Shown in pieces: positions 44,853 to 50,830 of a DNA stretch of 50,830 nucleotides. Positions within the stretch are counted from its first letter, which is position 1. Each line of letters begins with the position of its first letter. The position numbers were made by a program, and so were the translations under genes. The notes beneath the pieces are model-generated. The model searched no databases and had not been told where the DNA came from. It saw only the letters and a program-made list of their open reading frames with translations. This DNA is from Bacteroides sp. (GTDB taxonomy: Bacteria; Bacteroidota; Bacteroidia; Bacteroidales; Bacteroidaceae), in assembly GCA_017992695.1 (NCBI GenBank), contig JAGOOC010000019.1:1-50830 (forward strand), written 5' to 3'.

Positions 44853-44890
44853 TTGGCGGCAGTACTCTACTGCTCAGAGTATCCCGCCAA
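44853..44890. other. Hairpin spanning the heparin lyase stop codon
   Basis: TTGGCGG (44853-44859) pairs with CCGCCAA (44884-44890), and TACTCT (44863-44868) with AGAGTA (44876-44881), around a seven-base loop. It overlaps the last codons of the minus-strand heparin lyase gene and lacks a T-tract. Confidence 0.45.
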
Positions 44891-46033
44891 ATTATAACAA
44901 ACCGGCACAGTGCTGTTTCCAACCCGATAAATGCCGAATTTAAAGTAATACCCATCATCGTCGTTACGACCAATCATCACCTCTTGTTTGTCTACAAGCG
45001 TGCGGCTCACCTTCTTACCCTTTTCCAAGTAATTCATTTGAACATCAAGTTGGCCCGGTTTCACAATCGTTTCTGCCTCTTTGCCATAAGTAGTCCAGTC
45101 GATGTGTATACGGAACGTTATCCAGCAATCTTTTGGAAAATCGGCAAACGGCATTTTATAAGCAATAGTCGATGCCTTATATTTTGAGGTAACCGGCTTC
45201 ATCACTTTTGTGTTTGCCACATTGGCATTGCAGCGATCGGTTTTATCCGTCAACCATTTGCGATCAGAATTGGCTTTGATGTAGAACCATCCGTCGGAAA
45301 ACCCAAAGGCCAATGGTGGATACCCTCCCTGTTCTACAAGCCAGCCATTGGGCTCACCCGTTTTATAGAGCAGATTGCCTTTCACATCCTTCTGTGGTTG
45401 TCCGTCTTTGTCTCGTTTTAGGATTTTGTCGTGTGCGATGTTCTTTTTAAAAACCATCTGCTCGCTAAGTGCCAAAAACTCTTCGACAGATAGTTTCTTC
45501 ACCTCACCGTTGGGAGTAGAAACAAGCGTGCGGTCGGGCATGCCGTGCCACTGCGCAAAGATAGTCGACACGCTCGAATCAAGCGCTGAGGGAACGTAGA
45601 TCGAAAACTGATAATCACGCGAAGCCCCTTGCTCACAAATACCTTTGCCGTGGTGGTAAACCGTTTTCATGACTTGTGCATGCCGATACTCCCGATCGGG
45701 TTTCCCCTTAAAATCTTGGGCAGTAGCGTAACAGTAAGAGAGTTCTGCACGCCCTTTGGACTCACCTTTTTCATACCCTTCGAGCGTGTTGTCTTCTACC
45801 TTCAACTCAAACCGATAAGAGGGTTTTCCTTGAAAGGGAACAGCGTAATCGTGCTGTATGGTATGTGGCTTATTCGTACCTACAGCCACCCAGCAGCCAT
45901 CTATTACTTGATGTGTTCGGGCAGAGTCAGCTTGCACATTAACACGTTCGGTTAAAGGAATGAGTTTGCTCGTTTGAGCAGTAATCAGTGTACTTGATAA
46001 AGATAGCAAGCAAAGAGAACAGATAATTTTCAT
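44867..46033 (-). CDS. Heparin lyase I (PL13 family)
   Basis: A 388-residue secreted or periplasmic polysaccharide lyase cleaving heparin and highly sulfated heparan sulfate by beta-elimination. After the signal peptide (about 1-19), strongly conserved PL13 segments follow: LTERVNVQADSARTHQVIDG, GCWVAVGTNKPHTIQ, AELSYCYAT, the catalytic-His block STIFAQWHGMPDRT, LVEQGGYPPLAFGFSDGWFY, and the tyrosine-rich end DDGYYFKFGIYRVGNSTVPV. It is full length. Unusually it is isolated: no sulfatase, unsaturated glucuronyl hydrolase or SusCD pair is adjacent. Confidence 0.93.
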   Translation of the reverse strand: MKIICSLCLLSLSSTLITAQTSKLIPLTERVNVQADSARTHQVIDGCWVAVGTNKPHTIQHDYAVPFQGKPSYRFELKVEDNTLEGYEKGESKGRAELSYCYATAQDFKGKPDREYRHAQVMKTVYHHGKGICEQGASRDYQFSIYVPSALDSSVSTIFAQWHGMPDRTLVSTPNGEVKKLSVEEFLALSEQMVFKKNIAHDKILKRDKDGQPQKDVKGNLLYKTGEPNGWLVEQGGYPPLAFGFSDGWFYIKANSDRKWLTDKTDRCNANVANTKVMKPVTSKYKASTIAYKMPFADFPKDCWITFRIHIDWTTYGKEAETIVKPGQLDVQMNYLEKGKKVSRTLVDKQEVMIGRNDDDGYYFKFGIYRVGNSTVPVCYNLAGYSEQ

Positions 46034-46152
46034 AAATAGATCAATATTAAAATAATAGTCGTAAAGTTTTAATTGTCATCATTATTTTGTTTTACGCTGC
46101 AATAGTACAAAAGGAAACCCCAAAGCTACCTCTTTATTGTTTCAAATAATGT

Positions 46153-46195
46153 CACAATTGTGCAAATATACGGTAGCGTACATAATGTTACCGTA
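46153..46195 (+). promoter_or_regulatory. Inverted repeats upstream of catalase
   Basis: A perfect 10-base palindrome CACAATTGTG (46153-46162) is followed by TACGGTA (46169-46175) and its inverted copy TACCGTA (46189-46195), 13 bases apart. These could be operator sites for the catalase or the divergent heparin lyase gene. Regulator unknown. Confidence 0.4.
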
Positions 46196-46303
46196 AAAAA
46201 GCCACTAACAACGTTAAATCAAAAACATAGTACTAACATCCAGTGTTCTATATATTCAGGATTGTTCGAAAAAAGAAGTATATTAACCCTAAATAGAAAG
46301 AGT

Positions 46304-47770
46304 ATGGAAGAGAAGAAACTAACAGCAGTCAATGGACGCCCCATCGCTGACAATCAAAACTCGCAAACAGCAGGTCAAAGAGGCCCCATCGTGATGCAAG
46401 ATCCCTGGCTTATTGAGAAACTAGCACACTTCGATCGCGAGGTCATCCCCGAGCGACGGATGCATGCCAAAGGTTCGGGAGCGTTTGGCACGTTCACCGT
46501 GACGCACGACATCAGCAAGTACACCCGTGCAGCTATGTTTAGCCAAGTGGGCAAGCAGACGGAGTGTTTCGTACGCTTCTCGACCGTAGCAGGCGAGCGC
46601 GGTGCTGCCGATGCAGAGCGCGACATCCGCGGCTTTGCCATGAAGTTTTATACCGAAGCGGGCAACTGGGACTTGGTTGGAAACAACACGCCCGTGTTCT
46701 TCTTGCGCGATCCCTTGAAATTTCCCGATTTGAACCATGCCGTGAAGCGCGATCCACGCACCAATATGCGCAGTGCAAGCAACAACTGGGACTTCTGGAC
46801 ACTCCTGCCCGAAGCACTGCACCAAGTCACCATCACCATGAGCGACCGGGGCATCCCCTACTCTTACCGCCACATGCACGGGTTCGGTAGCCACACCTAC
46901 AGCTTCCTCAACGCCGACAACCAACGCATCTGGGTCAAGTTTCACCTCGCCACCCTGCAAGGCATCAAGAACCTCACCGATCAGGAGGCCGAGGCCATCA
47001 TCGCCAAAGACCGTGAGTCGCACCAACGCGACCTGCTCGAGGCTATCGACCGGGGAGATTACCCCAAATGGAAGTTCCAGATTCAATTGATGACCGAGGA
47101 GCAGGCCAACACGTACCGCATCAACCCCTTCGACCTAACCAAGGTGTGGTCGCACAAGGAGTTTCCGCTACATGACGTAGGCATCATGGAACTAAACCGC
47201 AACCCCGAGAACTACTTTGCCGATGTAGAGCAATCGGCCTTCAACCCAATGAACATCGTCGAAGGCATCGGCTTCTCGCCCGACAAGATGCTGCAAGGTC
47301 GTCTCTTCTCTTACGGAGATGCGCAGCGCTACCGCTTGGGGGTGAACTCGGCACAGATTCCGGTGAACAAGCCTCGCTGCCCGTTCCACGCTTTCCATCG
47401 CGATGGGGCGATGCGTGTAGATGGCAATTATGGCAGCACGCGTGGTTACGAGCCCAACAGTTTTGGCGAATGGCAAGATCAGCCTCAACTGAAAGAGCCT
47501 CCATTGAAGGTTACAGGCGATGTGTACAACTACAACGAGCGCGAATATGATACGGATTACTACAGCCAACCCGGCGATCTGTTCCGCTTGATGACTAAAG
47601 AGCAGCAACAAGTGCTGTGTGACAACACAGCCCGTGCCATGGGCAATGCCGAACTCTTTATCAAACAACGCCACGTGCGCAACTGCTACAAGGCCGATCC
47701 GGCTTACGGAACCGGTGTAGCCAACGCCTTGGGCATCTGTCTCGATGAAGCGTTAAAGGCTACCCGATAA
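46304..47770 (+). CDS. katA: Heme catalase (small-subunit clade)
   Basis: A 488-residue monofunctional catalase degrading hydrogen peroxide. The distal His is H54 ([13 protein letters not shown]), the distal Asn lies in [17 protein letters not shown], and the proximal heme Tyr is in [14 protein letters not shown] at about 335. Length fits clade 3 catalases. The start at 46304 matches the family N-terminus; the frame is open upstream through non-coding sequence. Called katB in B. fragilis, where OxyR controls it; inverted repeats about 110 bases upstream may be regulatory. A terminator follows. Confidence 0.96.
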   Translation: MEEKKLTAVNGRPIADNQNSQTAGQRGPIVMQDPWLIEKLAHFDREVIPERRMHAKGSGAFGTFTVTHDISKYTRAAMFSQVGKQTECFVRFSTVAGERGAADAERDIRGFAMKFYTEAGNWDLVGNNTPVFFLRDPLKFPDLNHAVKRDPRTNMRSASNNWDFWTLLPEALHQVTITMSDRGIPYSYRHMHGFGSHTYSFLNADNQRIWVKFHLATLQGIKNLTDQEAEAIIAKDRESHQRDLLEAIDRGDYPKWKFQIQLMTEEQANTYRINPFDLTKVWSHKEFPLHDVGIMELNRNPENYFADVEQSAFNPMNIVEGIGFSPDKMLQGRLFSYGDAQRYRLGVNSAQIPVNKPRCPFHAFHRDGAMRVDGNYGSTRGYEPNSFGEWQDQPQLKEPPLKVTGDVYNYNEREYDTDYYSQPGDLFRLMTKEQQQVLCDNTARAMGNAELFIKQRHVRNCYKADPAYGTGVANALGICLDEALKATR

Positions 47771-47793
47771 GCAAAAAACTTACGTAGTCATAG

Positions 47794-47841
47794 AAAGTGC
47801 GGCTGTATCTCAAAACAAGATGCAGCCGCGCTTTATTTTTT
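47794..47841 (+). terminator. Rho-independent terminator of catalase
   Basis: A 17-base stem (47794-47810 with 47818-47834) with two G-T wobbles, then a T-rich tail (ATTTTTT). Confidence 0.88.
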
Positions 47842-47936
47842 ACTCCTTAGAAAAAGAATCGATGAAAACCTTATGAAAACATCAATCAAAACGCATTTTT
47901 TACAAGCTAAATAATCGGGATATAGAAAAAAATGTG

Positions 47937-47944
47937 TACTTTTG
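47937..47944 (+). promoter_or_regulatory. -7 box of the TrpB2 gene
   Basis: TACTTTTG matches TAnnTTTG, 32 bases before the ATG at 47977. Confidence 0.55.
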
Positions 47945-47976
47945 GCAGCTTAAACACCTAAAAATAAGATCTTATT

Positions 47977-49344
47977 ATGAGTAATAGAACAAAGCGGTAC
48001 ATGCTACCCGAAGAGGAGATACCACACTACTGGTACAATATACAGGCCGATATGGTCAACAAGCCCATGCCTCCCTTGCACCCCGGCACCAAGCAACCCT
48101 TGAAGGCCGAAGACCTCTACCCCATCTTTGCCGAAGAACTCTCGCGTCAAGAGCTCAACCAAACCGATCCTTGGATCGAGATCCCCGAAGAGGTTCGCGA
48201 GATGTACAAATATTACCGCTGCACCCCCCTCGTGCGTGCTTATGGTTTAGAGAAAGCCCTTGGCACCCCGGCACACATCTACTTCAAGAACGAGAGTGTT
48301 AGCCCCGTTGGCTCTCACAAGCTCAACTCAGCCCTTCCGCAAGCCTACTACTGCAAGCAAGAAGGCGTCGAGAACATCACCACCGAGACCGGAGCCGGCC
48401 AGTGGGGCACCGCCTTGGCCTATGCCGCCAAAGTGTTCGGCCTCGAAGCCGCCGTCTATCAAGTCAAAATCAGCTATGAGCAGAAGCCTTACCGCCGCAG
48501 CATCATGCAAACGTTTGGCGCACAAGTCACCCCCTCCCCTTCCATGTCTACCCGTGCCGGCAAGAACATTCTTACCGCACACCCCAATTACCAAGGTTCC
48601 TTAGGTACAGCCATTTCCGAAGCCATCGAGCTGGCACAAACCACGCCCAACTGCAAGTACACCCTCGGCTCCGTGCTGAGCCACGTTACCCTGCACCAAA
48701 CCATCATCGGCCTCGAAGCCGAAAAACAGATGGCCTTAGCTGGCGAGTACCCCGACGTGGTCATTGGCTGTTTCGGTGGTGGTTCCAACTTTGGTGGCAT
48801 CTCTTTCCCTTTCATGCGTCACAACATTCATCAGGGCAAAACGACCCGTTTCGTAGCCGCCGAACCCGCCTCGTGCCCCAAGCTTACCCGTGGCAAGTTC
48901 CAGTACGACTTTGGCGACGAAGCCGGATACACCCCCCTGCTCCCCATGTTCACCCTGGGCCATAATTTTGCACCTGCCAACATCCACGCCGGTGGCCTTC
49001 GCTACCATGGTGCAGGTGTCATCGCCTCTCAACTGCTCAAAGACGGACTCATCGAAGCAGTCGATATTGACCAAATCGAGTCGTTCGAAGCCGGCTGCCT
49101 CTTTGCTCAAGTCGAAGGCATCATCCCTGCCCCCGAATCGAGCCATGCCATTGCCGCTGCTATCCGCGAAGCCAATGCTTGCATAGCCACCGGCGAAGAG
49201 CGCGTGATTCTTTTCAACCTATCCGGCCATGGGCTTATTGATATGGCCTCTTATGACAAGTACCTCTCGGGCGACTTGGTCAACTACTCACTCACCAACA
49301 ACGATATTCAGCAGAATCTCGATAAAATAGGAAGCTTAGTATAA
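47977..49344 (+). CDS. trpB2: TrpB2-type tryptophan synthase beta chain
   Basis: A 455-residue PLP-dependent enzyme of the TrpB2 group, which makes tryptophan from indole and serine without a dedicated alpha subunit, or recycles indole. The PLP lysine is K115 in GSHKLNSA, TETGAGQWG (137-145) is the substrate loop, and the phosphate-binding loop is GGGSNFGG (267-274). The TrpB2 features are the long N-terminal extension and the RCTPLVRAYGLEK segment. No trpA or other trp genes are adjacent. Confidence 0.94.
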   Translation: MSNRTKRYMLPEEEIPHYWYNIQADMVNKPMPPLHPGTKQPLKAEDLYPIFAEELSRQELNQTDPWIEIPEEVREMYKYYRCTPLVRAYGLEKALGTPAHIYFKNESVSPVGSHKLNSALPQAYYCKQEGVENITTETGAGQWGTALAYAAKVFGLEAAVYQVKISYEQKPYRRSIMQTFGAQVTPSPSMSTRAGKNILTAHPNYQGSLGTAISEAIELAQTTPNCKYTLGSVLSHVTLHQTIIGLEAEKQMALAGEYPDVVIGCFGGGSNFGGISFPFMRHNIHQGKTTRFVAAEPASCPKLTRGKFQYDFGDEAGYTPLLPMFTLGHNFAPANIHAGGLRYHGAGVIASQLLKDGLIEAVDIDQIESFEAGCLFAQVEGIIPAPESSHAIAAAIREANACIATGEERVILFNLSGHGLIDMASYDKYLSGDLVNYSLTNNDIQQNLDKIGSLV

Positions 49345-49363
49345 GGAACCTCCTCAAACACAA

Positions 49364-49404
49364 AAACTCCCGGCACACGCTCATCACTGCGTGTCCGGGA
49401 GTTT
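49364..49404. terminator. Hairpin between trpB2 and smalltalk
   Basis: AAACTCCCGG-CACACGC (49364-49380) pairs with GCGTGTCCGGGAGTTT (49389-49404) with one bulged base. On the minus strand a TTTTTG tract follows the stem, so it mainly suits the smalltalk/HU transcript but may work in both directions. Confidence 0.7.
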
Positions 49405-49411
49405 GTCATCA

Positions 49412-49507
49412 CTACAGCGGCATCGCCTGTATACCCAGTACACCTGCCACCGCACCTGCCACTGCGATAATCACTTTCAAAATCACACTCCAAGCTGTTT
49501 TCTTCAT
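49412..49507 (-). CDS. Smalltalk protein
   Basis: A 31-residue peptide: basic start MKKTAWSVILKV, then one hydrophobic helix rich in Ala, Gly, Val and Ile, then QAMPL. It matches the smalltalk family, tiny proteins widespread in Bacteroidetes and typically encoded right after HU-type DNA-binding genes. It begins 29 bases after the HU stop and ends just before a hairpin terminator. Function is unknown. The pattern suggests a membrane-inserted or toxin-like peptide, but that is only inference. Confidence 0.85.
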   Translation of the reverse strand: MKKTAWSVILKVIIAVAGAVAGVLGIQAMPL

Positions 49508-49536
49508 AACTCTTTAGTCTATTTTTATTTTTTCAC

Positions 49537-50007
49537 TTACCCCATTGGGTTCTCGGCATCACCCTCGCCGTTCTCGTTGTCCATATAAGACCTCATAAGG
49601 TTTACATGAGCAAACTGCACCCCATGCAACAGCGCCTTGGTTGTACCCACCGCAGCCGTTCGCGTATATTCGGGTGTAAATTGACACTGCAACGACGTCA
49701 GTTGGTTCGGTCCCACCTTATCGGCCGTCTCCACCCCCTTACCCTTGCTACGGGCTTTCATCGTAAAGGTTCCCAGCCCCTCCAAGCGCACCGTTCGGCT
49801 GTTCAGCAACTCCTGGCGCATCACCATCATCAAGTTGCGCACCACGTTGTGCACATCACCGGCCGACAGCGACGACCGTGCCGCAATCGCTTCCGCCAGC
49901 TGTTGCGTGTTCACTGTATTTCCCACTTTCACCAGGCTCATGTGCCATGTTTTCACTCCACTCTTATTTGCGATTGACGATTGAATCGCTCTGTAAAATA
50001 AAGGCAT
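49537..50007 (-). CDS. HU family DNA-binding protein (Bacteroides long type)
   Basis: A 156-residue DNABII-type protein. The HU fold spans roughly 1-125, with MPLFYRAIQSSIANKSGVKTWH opening, VNTQQLAEAIAARSSLSAGDV helices, and VRLEGLGTFTMKARSKG as the start of the DNA-binding arm. A poorly conserved acidic tail (DNENGEGDAENPMG) ends it. An AAAGGAGG Shine-Dalgarno sequence lies just upstream, unusually strong for this genome. It pairs with smalltalk and diverges from a polysaccharide export gene, a position common at Bacteroides capsule loci. Confidence 0.88.
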   Translation of the reverse strand: MPLFYRAIQSSIANKSGVKTWHMSLVKVGNTVNTQQLAEAIAARSSLSAGDVHNVVRNLMMVMRQELLNSRTVRLEGLGTFTMKARSKGKGVETADKVGPNQLTSLQCQFTPEYTRTAAVGTTKALLHGVQFAHVNLMRSYMDNENGEGDAENPMG

Positions 50008-50072
50008 AATTTTTTCCTCCTTTTAATGTTTACTATTCGTTTTTTTCATTCACATTTTGTTGATCAACACTG

Positions 50073-50080
50073 CAAAGATG
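50073..50080 (-). promoter_or_regulatory. Candidate -7 box of the HU gene
   Basis: Reads CATCTTTG on the minus strand, one mismatch from TAnnTTTG, about 65 bases before the HU start. Confidence 0.4.
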
Positions 50081-50103
50081 AGGATTTGCCCACAGCTAAA
50101 AAA

Positions 50104-50125
50104 GAAAAAAGCCCCTCTCGGAGCT
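50104..50125 (-). terminator. Small hairpin with T-tract between HU and the export gene
   Basis: On the minus strand AGCTCC-GAGA-GGGGCT (one G-T wobble) is followed by six T. It could block transcription entering the HU gene from the right. Confidence 0.4.
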
Positions 50126-50177
50126 CTTTTCTACAGATAAGTTCTAATTGTCTGGTTATCATAATCAAAAAAAATGT

Positions 50178-50185
50178 TACCTTTG
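50178..50185 (+). promoter_or_regulatory. -7 box of the polysaccharide export gene
   Basis: TACCTTTG matches TAnnTTTG, 50 bases before the ATG at 50236. No inverted repeats of an invertible promoter were noticed around it. Confidence 0.55.
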
Positions 50186-50235
50186 CACTCTATATTCTAA
50201 TAGCAATCTAAATTAAGTATTAATCGAAATAATTT

Positions 50236-50830
50236 ATGCACAGATTTATAACGTTATTCCTTTTAGTTTTTATGTTTTCTGGAGCTGTCATGGCACAGAA
50301 CATGTCCGATGATCAAGTCATTCAATACGTAAAAGAGGCACAAAAACAAGGGAAAACCGAAAAGCAGATAACTACTGAACTCATGAGACAAGGAGTTACC
50401 AAAGAACAAGTTGAGCGGATCAAGAAAAAACACGAAGACTCAGATGCTACAAAAGTGAAAGGCAAAGATCAAGAAGCAGTTTCTCGCCAACGAGGTGACA
50501 AGAAGGTTGATGAAGAGAAATACAAACTGAGCAGCAGCAATACTCTCGAATCAGATTTTGATCGGCGCAGAGGTGATACCGATCAACGTGAAGTCAATGT
50601 CGATCAATCACAAGAGATCTTCGGCCACAACATCTTCACCAATCAAAACCTCACTTTCGAGCCCAACATCAACATTGCCACCCCCACCAACTACCGTTTA
50701 GGACCGGGCGACGAAGTCATTATTGACGTTTGGGGTGCATCCGAAACCACCATCCGCCAAACCATCTCCCCCGAAGGCAGCATCCATGTAAGCAGCATCG
50801 GCCCCGTTTACCTCAGCGGATTAACCATTA
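50236..50830 (+). CDS. Polysaccharide export protein (Wza-like, SLBB), 5' part
   Basis: The first 198 residues of an outer-membrane polysaccharide export protein; the frame runs off the window end. A signal peptide (1-20, ending VMAQ) is followed by a helical, charged segment (DQVIQYVKEAQKQGKTEKQI through RIKKK), a polar low-complexity linker rich in Asp, Arg and Gln (70-125), and the start of the Poly_export domain YRLGPGDEVIIDVWGASE (153-170) leading toward SLBB repeats. It probably begins a capsule or exopolysaccharide operon to the right. Confidence 0.9.
   Translation, partial: MHRFITLFLLVFMFSGAVMAQNMSDDQVIQYVKEAQKQGKTEKQITTELMRQGVTKEQVERIKKKHEDSDATKVKGKDQEAVSRQRGDKKVDEEKYKLSSSNTLESDFDRRRGDTDQREVNVDQSQEIFGHNIFTNQNLTFEPNINIATPTNYRLGPGDEVIIDVWGASETTIRQTISPEGSIHVSSIGPVYLSGLTI

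Noticed and set aside
46421-47086. Open frame antisense to catalase
   Set aside because: The catalase reading is unambiguous and full length; the antisense product lacks any family features.
50008-50235. Invertible capsule promoter
   Set aside because: I looked for paired inverted repeats flanking the -7 box and saw none long enough; the promoter appears fixed.

Overview
The window looks like a chromosomal segment of a Bacteroidales bacterium, most likely Bacteroides or a close relative. Three things point there: many genes carry the Bacteroides -7 promoter motif TAnnTTTG, Shine-Dalgarno sequences are mostly weak, and the gene families are characteristic (SusC/SusD pair, PL13 heparin lyase, Na+-pumping methylmalonyl-CoA decarboxylase, smalltalk protein, Bacteroides-type HU protein). 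I see no rRNA operon, CRISPR array, insertion sequence, integrase or prophage.

Layout. (1) 1-6.2 kb: a truncated type III polyketide synthase, then housekeeping genes rlmF, pheS, an MFS transporter overlapping nth, and pgk with a clear terminator. (2) 6.2-11.7 kb: an uncharacterised plus-strand cluster made of a lipoprotein substrate-binding protein, an outer-membrane porin, a DUF418 membrane protein and a TPR protein. (3) 11.7-14.3 kb, minus strand: nitroreductase, DUF2520 dehydrogenase-like protein, kdsC and maf, apparently one operon. (4) 14.4-21.8 kb, minus strand: a gene remnant, two tandemly duplicated pirins and a SusC/SusD pair without enzymes. (5) 22.0-27.9 kb: a GNAT/FemAB-like protein and the propionate-pathway cluster (methylmalonyl-CoA epimerase, then decarboxylase alpha, a lamin-tail/OadG fusion, biotin carrier and beta subunit), ending in a strong terminator. 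(6) 28.5-37.9 kb: a stretch bracketed by tRNA-Thr(CGT) and tRNA-Ser(TGA) that holds umuDC, a pRiA4b ORF-3-like gene, a four-gene keto-sugar glycoside-processing operon and an AbiE-type toxin-antitoxin pair. (7) 38.0-42.9 kb: mutS2, corA and sdaA, closely spaced. (8) 42.9-47.8 kb: a PepSY-like periplasmic protein, tag with a DUF4738 lipoprotein, a patatin remnant, heparin lyase I and catalase. (9) 47.9-50.8 kb: a TrpB2-type tryptophan synthase beta chain, smalltalk, an HU-family protein, and the start of a polysaccharide export gene cut by the window end, probably the edge of a capsule/exopolysaccharide locus.

Functionally the most interesting unit is the operon at 31.4-35.9 kb. It has two Gfo/Idh/MocA oxidoreductases (one cytosolic, one with a twin-arginine-like leader), a DUF1080 lipoprotein and an exported TIM-barrel isomerase/hydratase-like protein. 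This composition fits glycoside cleavage by oxidation to a 3-keto sugar, elimination, hydration and reduction, rather than by a classical glycoside hydrolase. Other points of note are the lamin-tail domain fused to a sodium-pump gamma/delta subunit, the tandem pirins duplicated together with their upstream regions, several gene remnants, and -7 boxes so close to start codons that near-leaderless transcripts are implied.
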